Below are positions 17,238-25,405 of a DNA stretch of 64,000 nt, one piece after another. Both the position numbers and the translations under genes were made by a program. Under the pieces are notes generated by a model. That model made no database searches and had not been told where the DNA came from. It saw only the letters and a program-made list of their open reading frames with translations. How positions within the stretch are numbered: the stretch's first letter is position 1; every line of letters starts with the position of its first letter. Source of the stretch: Methanosarcina siciliae T4/M (GTDB taxonomy: Archaea > Halobacteriota > Methanosarcinia > Methanosarcinales > Methanosarcinaceae); assembly GCF_000970085.1 (NCBI RefSeq), contig NZ_CP009506.1, positions 4,216,001-4,280,000 on the forward strand, written 5' to 3'.

Positions 17238-18227
17238 TTAATCTTTGGCGATCTTCTTGGCCATGAAGTACAGGATACCCATGCACAATATTACTCCTAT
17301 TGCAGCTGCTAGAATATACCCGATAACCGGATGGAAATTTGAAAAACTGTAATCTGGGATTGGGGCATGCCAGAGGTCTGAAAGCTTTTCCAGACCCGGT
17401 GGCATATAGCCGACCCTGACTTTAAGCTCCTCCGGGGCCCACTCGCCATATGCAGTACCTGCCGCAAGCAGACCCAGAGGCGTTAGAATTATCAACAACA
17501 GCATACCAATAGCCAGGTCTCTTGTGCGTTTTTTAGATACTTCTTGCGGCGCAGCTTTCTCTGCATAGAATATGGATGGATCTGTTCTCTGAATATAGAC
17601 GAATATGAGTGCCGAAACCAGCGCTTCAACGATGCTGAATGCAAATGCATGCTCCAGAAACATTGCTGGAACAGTCACGCTTAGTGGATATGGCATATAC
17701 AGAGGTAATCCATTTGCATCTGTATATAAAATGGGCTGCAACCCGAGAATAACTCCCATGAACGTAGCTGCTACGGTGAGGGATAACCAGGCCCCGATGG
17801 CTATAGCGATTACCCTTCGTGAGGATTTGATATCCGTGTTTCCGCTAATAAACTTGTAAGTGTAATAACCAATAAAAGGCATAATAACTGCCATGCTGAA
17901 ACAGTTTGTCGCATAAGCGGTTAGCCCTCCATCCCCAAACATTAGCGCCTGTAGCGCCAAGGCTATAGATATGGCTATAACTGCAGCCCATGGTCCTATA
18001 ACGACAGCGATTATAGCCCCGCCCACTGCATGGCCGCTGCTTCCGCCGGGCACGGGTAAATTGAACATCATAATAACAAAAGCGAATGCCGATGCTAGAG
18101 CAAGCAGTGGAGCTCTTTTAGACCCGAGAGTTCCCATTTTCTTTCCTGCATAAATCCAAATCGGGATCATGATGATCCAGAATGCGATAAATGTACTTGG
18201 CCCTAAATAACCATCCGGAATATGCAC
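17238..18227 (-). CDS. cbiM: ECF Ni/Co substrate-binding subunit CbiM with C-terminal CbiN-like part (system 2)
   Basis: S-component (329 aa). It begins MHIPDGYLGPS, with N-terminal Met and His2 as expected metal ligands, and has the second ligand region GGSSGHAVGG (about 62-71). About six helices form the CbiM core (1-215). The remaining ~110 residues have two more helices around a loop (MPPGLEKLSDLWHAPIPDY) that resembles the PDGLE/CbiN protein, which fits the lack of a separate cbiN in this operon. It is the first gene of cbiM-cbiQ-cbiO. Its upstream region has 28-base direct repeats and faces His-rich gene 2. Confidence 0.93.
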   Translation of the reverse strand: MHIPDGYLGPSTFIAFWIIMIPIWIYAGKKMGTLGSKRAPLLALASAFAFVIMMFNLPVPGGSSGHAVGGAIIAVVIGPWAAVIAISIALALQALMFGDGGLTAYATNCFSMAVIMPFIGYYTYKFISGNTDIKSSRRVIAIAIGAWLSLTVAATFMGVILGLQPILYTDANGLPLYMPYPLSVTVPAMFLEHAFAFSIVEALVSALIFVYIQRTDPSIFYAEKAAPQEVSKKRTRDLAIGMLLLIILTPLGLLAAGTAYGEWAPEELKVRVGYMPPGLEKLSDLWHAPIPDYSFSNFHPVIGYILAAAIGVILCMGILYFMAKKIAKD

Positions 18228-18762
18228 AGTATCCCCAAAATTGCAAATATATTCCTTGTCACATATAATTATATTTTTATCATATAAAAGTAGTGCATAT
18301 TCACACTTTATACGCTATTATATGTTCATACTTGATTAGATGCTATTATTTTTTCATACTTGGTACATTATAGTCATATGGTTTGAAATCATAGTCTGAC
18401 TAGTTATCTTAATCCCATACTTCATTAATTAGTTTCAAAAAGTATTTTAGTTAAACTTGTCTACTGATTTGAAAGACAAATATGGAACGCTTTTAAATAA
18501 ACTATCCCGAAACTAACCTGAAGTCTTTCAATTTAATCAGTAACTTGTCAATTATAAGTTCAGCCAGACAATAATTCATTTTAACAAACAACTATTCAAT
18601 TCAAGCAAACTAATATTTAATTAATATTTATTTGTTAATGAGTATTACTTCGTAAACCTTTTTGGAGGAAATGTTTTTAAAGAATAGCAATTATAAGACG
18701 ATATAGCCTGATGAACTTAAGGTTCTAATCGTCCGGCTGAAATATTAGAGATGGTGAAAAAT
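18228..18762. other. Divergent control region cbiM2 / His-rich gene 2
   Basis: About 535 very AT-rich bases. It carries a 28-base direct repeat pair (18313-18366). No ORF was recognised. Confidence 0.5.
18313..18366. repeat. 28-base direct repeat, candidate metal-regulator site
   Basis: GCTATTAT...TTCATACTTG occurs at 18314 and 18342 (period 28). Each copy ends with TCATAC, which happens to equal one half-site of the bacterial NikR operator. The inverted GTATGA partner was not found. The pair lies about 90-140 bases before cbiM2. Confidence 0.45.
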
Positions 18763-18966
18763 ATGGGAGAAGCGGAAACACACATACACGTACATAAGCC
18801 CGAGCAAGCGCTCGAAGAATCGACCGTACATATACACTTACATGTGCACGAATATAAACATGAACATGAGCATGAACATGAAGGAGCGGTTCACACACAC
18901 GAGCACATACATAGATACGAACACGAGCATGAACATGAGCATGGACATGAACATGAGCACAAATAA
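18763..18966 (+). CDS. His-rich small protein 2, predicted metal-binding
   Basis: A 67-residue paralogue of the protein at 13948 with 22 His. Both share the opening ETHIHVHKPE, the centre HIHLHVHEYKH and the ending HGHEHEHK. No export signal and no Cys are present. The ATG at 18763 is preceded by GGTGA at a 5-base spacing. A frame start at 18751 is upstream of that site and less likely. It is divergently transcribed from the cbiM-cbiQ-cbiO operon and probably shares its regulation. The inferred role is Ni/Co storage or delivery. Confidence 0.85.
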   Translation: MGEAETHIHVHKPEQALEESTVHIHLHVHEYKHEHEHEHEGAVHTHEHIHRYEHEHEHEHGHEHEHK

Positions 18967-19203
18967 GGATAGACTATAACCACCAGAGCATTCTGGATAC
19001 AGTCACGAATAGCTGCTGTACCGGCCAATAAATACTTCCTTTCAGGGATGTCGATAGGGGGCAAAACTTTTGAGCAATCGAGAGAGGTTCATTTCATTTA
19101 CGATCCAGGTGGATCCTGAGTTCCCAAAATTTAAGCACATAAATCTAATTCCACTAATCTACTAAGTCAGTTGATTGCGGTTTTAAATTAGAACCTCTTG
19201 TTC

Positions 19204-19272
19204 ATGCGCTTAAGTTTAAGCGCATAATATGATATCAGAAGAACCGATATCAGAAGAACCTTATGCGCTTAA
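19204..19272. repeat. Palindrome plus perfect 15-base tandem duplication
   Basis: ATGCGCTTAA-GT-TTAAGCGCAT (19204-19225) is a perfect 10-base-arm palindrome. It is followed by GATATCAGAAGAACC twice in tandem (19231-19260) and by a third copy of the half-site ATGCGCTTAA (19263-19272). Confidence 0.75.
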
Positions 19273-19373
19273 AAAGGCGGAAGTTAGGGTGGATATGTTT
19301 TTCCCGATCTTAGCTCATTTGTACCCCTTTTCTCTTACTTGCCGTTGTTTTTTCTAACAAATGTTCTTCATGA

Positions 19374-19458
19374 AGATTGCATCTAACCGCTGAAAACTAA
19401 CTTTTTTCAAAATAGTGTTAGCTAATGAAGTTATCTCTTCTATGCGTTATGTTTTGTA
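19374..19458. repeat. Intergenic repeat, copy C
   Basis: Third copy of the repeat described at 12785. It contains TGAAGATTGCATCTAACCGC and GCTAATGAAGTTATCTC, and extends further left (TGAAGATTG) than copy B does. Confidence 0.65.
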
Positions 19459-19780
19459 CTTTTCTATACTTCGTGCCAGCTAATAAAAATAAGTTTATCC
19501 CTAAAGTCATAATATATAATTTCATTGATCTATACAACAAGTAACACTTTAGTTAGCAATAATATTAAGTAATTTGCCTTCATAGATCCATAGGTCGTAC
19601 GAACAAACAAAAAACGGATACGCATCCTAAATATACTTAAATACCGGGAAAACAGGTTCTCAGGAACTTACTGTACTTTCACAAAAGACTGAAGAGTTTT
19701 GATTCCACTACATTATCTGTAATTTTTGGTTTGAAGCCTAAGAGATAATTATACAAATCTTCCCCTCATCCTTTACTGTG

Positions 19781-20878
19781 ATGCAGCGGGTCATTATTCA
19801 TGTAGACATGGACTATTTTTATGCAGCTATCGAGGAGAGGGAAAAACCCGAACTCCGTGGAAAAGCAGTTGTAGTCTGTATGCTCTCCGGGCGAAGCGAA
19901 CTCAGCGGATCGGTAAGCACATGCAATTACATTGCACGAGAATTTGGAATCCGGTCAGGGATACCCTGTTCCAGGGCAAAAAAACTTAACCCTGAAGCTG
20001 TTTTCCTGCCTGTCAGGAAGAAGTTTTACATTTCGGTTTCGGACCGGATCATGGAAATCCTCCGTAGATATACAGATTCCGGAGAAAACGGAGGTTCCTT
20101 TGAACAGATAAGTGTTGATGAGGCTTTCCTTGAAATTACCGACCGGGCAGGAGGAGATTTTAACCTTGCTTTTGAGCTGGGAATGCAGATAAAAAAAGAA
20201 ATAAAAGAAAAAGAAAAACTGACCTGCTCTATAGGAATAGGTCCTAACAAACTGATTGCCAAGATGGCTTCTTCCGCAAAAAAACCCGATGGGATTACGG
20301 CAGTGAGCCCGGATAAACTGGAAGCTTTTCTCTGGCCTCTGACGGTATCCAAACTCTGGGGGATAGGGGATGTAACTGCAAAAAAATTGCAGGAAATGAA
20401 CATAGTTACGGTAAAGGACTTAGCGGAACATGATGTAATAGAACTTATTTCCGCCTTCGGGAAATCCCGGGGCACGTGGCTTAAGCAGGCTGCCTCAGGA
20501 ATAGATAACTCTCCCCTAAAGGAAAGGGGAGGCTCGGAACAGATAGGAAGGATTGCAACTCTGCCTGAGGATACGCTGGATCAGGAGCTTATCCTTCCGC
20601 TGCTGGAGAAGCTCGCAGGAGATGTTATTGAAAAACTGGGCTCAAGAGAGCTCTCCTTCAGGGTTGTAACCGTTACGGTCATAAACTCAAATTTCAGAAT
20701 GTATACGAAGAGCCGTACTCTCAACCACCCGGTTTCGTCAAAGGAAGCCCTGCTTGAAGCTGCCCGGGAAATCCTTAGTGAGTTCCTTTCGGAAAGCAAA
20801 ACCGAATTCCGACGTGTGGGAGTTAGGGTAGGGGGACTCCAGGAAAAAAAAGGTCAAAAAAGTCTTTTTGATTATTAA
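19781..20878 (+). CDS. dinB: DNA polymerase IV (Y-family, Dbh/Dpo4 type)
   Basis: Translesion DNA polymerase (365 aa). It has the N-terminal HVDMDYFYAAIE catalytic motif, SVDEAFLEIT with the second catalytic acidic pair, thumb helix-hairpin-helix regions (GIGPNKLIAKMAS, KLWGIGDVTAKKL), and a little-finger domain. The extreme C-terminus QKSLFDY is a PIP-box-like PCNA-binding tail. The ATG at 19781 is chosen. A GTG directly in front (19778) is also in frame, and no clear ribosome binding site is seen. Confidence 0.95.
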   Translation: MQRVIIHVDMDYFYAAIEEREKPELRGKAVVVCMLSGRSELSGSVSTCNYIAREFGIRSGIPCSRAKKLNPEAVFLPVRKKFYISVSDRIMEILRRYTDSGENGGSFEQISVDEAFLEITDRAGGDFNLAFELGMQIKKEIKEKEKLTCSIGIGPNKLIAKMASSAKKPDGITAVSPDKLEAFLWPLTVSKLWGIGDVTAKKLQEMNIVTVKDLAEHDVIELISAFGKSRGTWLKQAASGIDNSPLKERGGSEQIGRIATLPEDTLDQELILPLLEKLAGDVIEKLGSRELSFRVVTVTVINSNFRMYTKSRTLNHPVSSKEALLEAAREILSEFLSESKTEFRRVGVRVGGLQEKKGQKSLFDY

Positions 20879-21358
20879 GCCCGAATGCTACTTTGTAAAT
20901 ATGTATATGGACATCCCTGCCTCACTACTGGTATATATCTGGATTCTATGTTTTCTCTGTCAACCATGCGGTTCCAGAGAATTACGTTTACTCAATTAAG
21001 CCCATACAGGCGTATAGTAACCTACATTATTTAGATTATTATTTAGTATATAAACAGCATTTGCCTCCGTCAAAAAGATTTAGGCAATTTAGTTCTCTTT
21101 ATTGTTAACCCGGAAGAGAATTATTTCATAAAATTTATCATACAAGAAATGTAATGATAATATAGGATATATACCGAAATTACTTCCAGAACCTGAATTT
21201 CTATCCCATTTTTTAAACCAGCTATTTTTTATGTAGATCAGCTCTGCATGCGCATTTCTTCAAAATGGCACTTGATCTGGAATGCACTGAAATAGCGAAA
21301 ATTTTAAAGTTGGGAAGAGAGGAAGGGGGCTGTATAAGGACGGTCAGGAGAGGGAAAT
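20879..21358. other. Intergenic region dinB / I42 inhibitor
   Basis: About 480 AT-rich bases. Nothing beyond presumed promoter sequence was recognised. A 32-codon frame near 20901 is too weak to call. Confidence 0.4.
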
Positions 21359-21613
21359 ATGATTAAAAAACCGTTTACAATCCAGTTTCCGGAAAATCCG
21401 GTCAGCGGATTCAGCTGGGACATTGCAACCAGTAACGGCTTACAGATAATGAGGGACAGGTTCGTCCCCGAGGATGAGGAACAGACAGGTAATGGGGGAT
21501 ACCGTGTATGGGACATTCGGGTAACTTCTCAGGGTAGTCAAAAGATAACAGGTACATACCGGAGGGGTAATCAGATAGCAAGTTGCTTTGAGATCAATAT
21601 CGATGCCGAATGA
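21359..21613 (+). CDS. Chagasin/I42-family protease inhibitor-like protein
   Basis: Small protein (84 aa) with the three inhibitory loops of the MEROPS I42 family in the expected order: NPVSGFSW (cf. NPTTGYxW), GNGGYRVW (cf. GxGG) and YRRGNQ in place of RPWxxG. I42 proteins inhibit papain-like cysteine peptidases. It lacks a signal peptide, so it would act in the cytoplasm unless exported differently. It is shorter than typical members and its third loop is unorthodox. AGGAGAGGG lies 8 bases before the ATG. No peptidase gene is adjacent. Confidence 0.75.
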   Translation: MIKKPFTIQFPENPVSGFSWDIATSNGLQIMRDRFVPEDEEQTGNGGYRVWDIRVTSQGSQKITGTYRRGNQIASCFEINIDAE

Positions 21614-22141
21614 TATTATATACAGGTCACAGCGCCTGAAGCCCGGGCAAGGTAACCTTCTCTGGTTTAATCCCATCCGCCCTACCTTGCCGAGGGTTTA
21701 ACTTACATTGCATCTGCTTCTTTTCCTTAATTTTGGCACCCGAATTTCGCTTCGGCACCCGAATTTCGCTTCGGGAGCACGAGGTCCTTTTCACTCGCTT
21801 TGCTCGCTCAAGAGGACTGATTTATTGGATTTAGTAGTTAGTTACGCTCAAAAGGGCTAATTAAATAATACTGATAACTTTTCCTCCAGTCTTGTATTCC
21901 AGAGTCATATCTTTAAATGATGTCAGGGAAGGAATTTCGAAATCCTGATTATTTCAAATACAGGGCAGGTTTGCAGAGTATCATTTATTCTCTGGTGAAT
22001 GCGCCGCAGCAACTCACAAAACGCAGAATAGAAAAAATGAAACCAAACTATGCGGGCGCCGGACAGAAAAAAGAAGGTCATGCTGCCCGGAATAATGTCA
22101 AACAATTAACTGTGGACAACCTGACCATTTTAGGGCAGTAC
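21614..22141. other. Convergent intergenic region with repeat
   Basis: About 530 bases between two convergent genes. It holds the dispersed repeat at 21735-21815. A plus-strand frame (21917-22369) overlaps the C-terminal coding part of the next gene in antisense and was not accepted. Confidence 0.5.
21735..21815. repeat. Dispersed intergenic repeat (copy 1) with 19-base tandem unit
   Basis: GGCACCCGAATTTCGCTTC occurs twice in tandem (21735-21753, 21754-21772), followed by GGGAGCACGAGGTC and a GC-rich tail CTCGCTTTGCTCGCTC. The same sequence in reverse orientation is at about 63546-63612. Confidence 0.75.
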
Positions 22142-24046
22142 TCACATGAATTTCACAAGCGGGCAGACTTCGATACAGGCTCCGCAGTGAGTACAGCTGT
22201 CCCTGATCCAGGCTCTTTTTTCTTTCATTTGAATTGCATTGTGCTCGCAGTGTCCTACGCAGACCCCGCATCCCTGGCAGAGAAGGGCTCTTCTTACCGA
22301 GAACTCGACCTTTCGCATGAGTTTTTTAAGGGTTTTTTCATCAGCACTTCTTCCGTTTACGTTTCCTGAAGCAAAAACCTGGGCTCTCGACTCTCCATGA
22401 GCAACAGAAGCAGCCCCTTCGATGAAGGAGACTTTTCCGACAGGATTAAGCATCCCGCTTTCTTCCAGTGTTTCAAGATTGATAGCCTGCCCGAAGCTTC
22501 CGTCCGCAGAGATTCCACCTGCTTTACAGGGCCGGTAGCCTGTAGCAACTTCAAAATGGAGCTCTCCGGGAGTTTCCTGGGAAGGGAGCAGGGAAATTCC
22601 TTTTTTATCCGCAAGTGCCTGCAGGACCTTAGGGTAGCGTTTGAAGCGCCATAAGCCGTACCTGACCCATTCGGGAGAAAGCCCCATCTTTTCTGCGTAA
22701 GTAAGGAGATAGGAGTTGAGCTTTTTTGCAAGCTCAGGGTGGCTTTCTTCAAGCTGGAAAAAGTCTGAAAGTGACGATGAGGGACAGAGCCAGCAGCCCA
22801 TCCGATCATACCCTTTTTCGTAAGCCGGGTTGTAGGGAGCTTTTGTCCTGAAGAGGTAGAGCCAGACATGTAGAGCTGTCCATTCCTGTATAGGAGACGC
22901 TCCAACCTGATTTCCGACCCAGGGGTTTTTCCAGACCCTTTTACTGATGGAACGTGCATGGGACTCGTACTGGCGCTGCCCTATAAAGCTAAGGCAACCC
23001 CCCTCATAGTTTTCGTCAATTAACTGGGTAATAGGCCCGAGTTTGCAGATCTTGCAGCACCAGCGCGTATCCATTGTTGGAGGTCCGAAAATCCCTATGG
23101 ACTCCCAGAAGGAATCCACGGCACTTGCGGTCCTGAGTGGCTTTCCGTAATATTCCGCAACCTTTCGGATGTTTTCAAGGGTTTCAGGGAACTCAAGCCC
23201 GGTATCCGCAAACATCAATTCATAATTGTCCAGAGTTTCATCCACAAGCTGCAGCACTGCAAGGCTGTCCTTACCCCCGGAATAGGAGACGCTGACCTTG
23301 AGGTCCATGCTTCCGGAAACGTTTCTTATGAAGTCATGGGCATCCTCTATCATGGAATTCAGGATTTTCTCATTGGCTTTTACGGCATCATCCCAGCTTT
23401 TTCCTGAATCGAGGATTTTTGCAGCTTTTGGCTCTGCACTCCAGCGTGGTTTTACCGCATTTCCGCGTTTTTCATCAATCATCTCTTTTCCTGCCATCCG
23501 GGCGCGTCCGCAGCAGACCACTTCTCCGGCAGGGTTCAGGACAACGACTTCGTCTTCTCTTTTGATTTCAGGGTCTGCATCAAGAACCCCGGGAGCGAGA
23601 ATACTTGCCCCTTTTTTCAGGATAAAAGGTAGAATTTCCTCTTCAATAACGACCCACTTTTTCAGGTTTTTTCTGTCCCTGCCCTGGAAAAGCCGCCTTG
23701 CCCCTTCGAGGCGGGGGAGAAGGACCCATTCACAGTTCTCGATTTCAAACCTGATGGATGCAAGGACTTCCCCGTTCACTATGATTTCATCCATCCGGTC
23801 TTCATAGGGGGCTTTGTTAAGCACCGCAAGATACCCTTCGGGGATAAGAGGAGCATTAAACTGTTTTTCAGAAACGGAATTTATGCGCCTTATATCATAA
23901 TCAAAAGCCGGGCGGATATCTCCGGGAGGAGTGACTTCAACTCGTTTTGTTCTTATTCCGCACCCACACTTTTTCCCGAGCACAGGCACATTACAGGTTT
24001 CGCACCAGTGCAGGAGCATTTTGCCAAGGTATGCTGGTCTGGACAT
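22142..24046 (-). CDS. PAPS reductase-family protein fused to PUA and ferredoxin domains
   Basis: 634-residue fusion. An N-terminal Cys-rich knuckle (CETCNVPVLGKKCGCG, residues 14-29) precedes a region with a PUA-like module (about 150-200). An adenine-nucleotide alpha-hydrolase / PAPS reductase domain follows (about 240-450), with the P-loop SYSGGKDSLAVL and a CCKICK / CWLCP cysteine set. The C-terminus is a bacterial-type ferredoxin with CQGCGVCVGHC and CTHCGACIEVCP. This architecture is known in methanogens, but its reaction is not settled. Sulfur transfer or RNA-linked sulfur chemistry is suggested by the PUA module. It stands alone on the minus strand. Confidence 0.85.
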   Translation of the reverse strand: MSRPAYLGKMLLHWCETCNVPVLGKKCGCGIRTKRVEVTPPGDIRPAFDYDIRRINSVSEKQFNAPLIPEGYLAVLNKAPYEDRMDEIIVNGEVLASIRFEIENCEWVLLPRLEGARRLFQGRDRKNLKKWVVIEEEILPFILKKGASILAPGVLDADPEIKREDEVVVLNPAGEVVCCGRARMAGKEMIDEKRGNAVKPRWSAEPKAAKILDSGKSWDDAVKANEKILNSMIEDAHDFIRNVSGSMDLKVSVSYSGGKDSLAVLQLVDETLDNYELMFADTGLEFPETLENIRKVAEYYGKPLRTASAVDSFWESIGIFGPPTMDTRWCCKICKLGPITQLIDENYEGGCLSFIGQRQYESHARSISKRVWKNPWVGNQVGASPIQEWTALHVWLYLFRTKAPYNPAYEKGYDRMGCWLCPSSSLSDFFQLEESHPELAKKLNSYLLTYAEKMGLSPEWVRYGLWRFKRYPKVLQALADKKGISLLPSQETPGELHFEVATGYRPCKAGGISADGSFGQAINLETLEESGMLNPVGKVSFIEGAASVAHGESRAQVFASGNVNGRSADEKTLKKLMRKVEFSVRRALLCQGCGVCVGHCEHNAIQMKEKRAWIRDSCTHCGACIEVCPLVKFM

Positions 24047-24230
24047 GTCAAGCAGATTGAGATAAGTTCCCCTTTAAAAGGCTTTGGCTTTCTTGCGGAT
24101 TTTCTCGACTTCCTCCGAATGATTTTCTGAGTACGTGTGCTTTATATGTGTTTATATTTCAGATATCTCAAAAATAATAGTAACATAATTATATAAAAAT
24201 GCAAAAAATATAGTGTATTGGGGGAAAGTC

Positions 24231-24518
24231 ATGGTAGTAATAAAAGAAATCGATTCGGTCACATTCGGGAAAATCCTTACAATCCTTTACGGAACAATGG
24301 GTTTCATTTTCGGAACCTTTACAACAATCGCTGCTTTTATGGGATTTTCGGTGCCAAGGAAATTCGGAATTTTTTCCTTGATTTTCGGGAAATGGGCTGT
24401 GCTCAATCTGCCTATATTTTATGGAGTATCTGGATACTTCATAGGGCGTATTGCAGCTAGCCTGTACAATTCATTGGTTGGCTCAAAAAAAGGCTTCAGG
24501 GTAGGACTTTTGCACTGA
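24231..24518 (+). CDS. Small membrane protein of unknown function
   Basis: 95-residue protein (from ATG 24231, GGGG 7-10 bases upstream) with two predicted membrane helices separated by a short loop: TILYGTMGFIFGTFTTIAAF and a C-terminal segment FYGVSGYFIGRIAASLY. The opening MVVIKEIDSVTFGKI suggests a small conserved archaeal membrane family, but I do not recognise it. It is divergent from the PAPS-reductase fusion. It could be read from the same control region. Confidence 0.6.
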   Translation: MVVIKEIDSVTFGKILTILYGTMGFIFGTFTTIAAFMGFSVPRKFGIFSLIFGKWAVLNLPIFYGVSGYFIGRIAASLYNSLVGSKKGFRVGLLH

Positions 24519-24637
24519 GTGTTAGCACTGTCCCGAATTTGCTGCTATCAGAGAATTGATTGAAGAATATGACTATACGGGGCCCGGACCAGAAGATCCG
24601 AATTGTCTTCAAACACCTTCTCAAAAATGTGAATAAA

Positions 24638-25234
24638 TTATTGATCATAGATATAGTCAATATGTACAGAAAAAACACTTTCATTATTTTCAAACTCATT
24701 TTTTATTCTGATCGCATCTTCTTCCGGAATCCAATATCTGGTCCCGTCCGGCATTTCAAAGCAAATATAGCACCAGACAGACTTTTTCAACCGAATATCA
24801 TATTTCTCCAGTATCGCAAGAAAAGTTTTATCATTGACAGCTTGTTCGGATACCGCGATTACGTAAGAATCTCCTTTCCGGACAACATGTGAAAGAGAAG
24901 ACACCGTCCAGTCTTTTTTCTCCTCCTTCATCCCTTCACTCAGTTCGCGCCTTACATCCCTTTCATCTTTGTCTAACATGATGTAGTAGTCGTCCGCCAT
25001 ATTCCTATTATTATATTCGATACTATAGTTCACATTCATGTTGTAGTTTTCAAGAATAGTTTCAACTTCAGAATCGGAAGTTCCGTTTTCAAACCGGACA
25101 TATATGCCGCATGCCTTAAGCTCATTGTTGACCGTTGGTTCCGTATCAACTGGCGTCTTAATAAATAGCCCCCAAAGAACTACAAGAATTAGAAACACAA
25201 CAAAAACAGCGAGTTCTGTATTGATTTTGCCCAT
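24638..25234 (-). CDS. UPF0228 family protein, membrane-anchored
   Basis: 198-residue protein with one N-terminal membrane segment (residues 9-26, FVVFLILVVLWGLFI) followed by an exported domain. The pattern CGIYVRFENGTSDSEVETIL, DDYYIMLDKDE and a second half-repeat with WIPEEDA matches the UPF0228 family, which I associate with Methanosarcina. Function unknown. It heads a run of minus-strand genes for exported proteins. The two halves of the exported region look like an internal repeat of an inhibitor-like or ACT-like fold, but this is only an impression. Confidence 0.8.
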   Translation of the reverse strand: MGKINTELAVFVVFLILVVLWGLFIKTPVDTEPTVNNELKACGIYVRFENGTSDSEVETILENYNMNVNYSIEYNNRNMADDYYIMLDKDERDVRRELSEGMKEEKKDWTVSSLSHVVRKGDSYVIAVSEQAVNDKTFLAILEKYDIRLKKSVWCYICFEMPDGTRYWIPEEDAIRIKNEFENNESVFSVHIDYIYDQ

Positions 25235-25405
25235 ACCAACACCACAAAAAGATGAAAGGTTTTAATCCCTCACAGTATGCGTGAAGCTTCAATCGTCAGT
25301 TTCTATGCTTTTCATTTACCTGGGTTGATAGGAATGAATCGTCAGCCGCCAGCAATCCCAGCAATAAATGTTCAATCCAAACCCTGTGTTACTTTTTCCC
25401 TTGTG

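Larger units (their letters stand above)
18967..19780. other. Intergenic region between His-rich gene 2 and dinB
   Basis: About 810 bases. It holds a sequence shared with the 3' side of His-rich gene 1 (near 19080), a palindromic repeat cluster (19204-19272) and intergenic repeat copy C (about 19374-19458). No ORF or RNA gene is supported. Confidence 0.5.

Noticed and set aside
19231..19260. Tandem 15-mers considered as CRISPR repeats
   Set aside because: There are only two adjacent copies with no spacer. No cas genes lie next to them.
21917..22369. 150-codon plus-strand frame overlapping the PAPS-reductase fusion
   Set aside because: Its second half is antisense to a well-supported ferredoxin domain and the sequence shows no recognisable fold.
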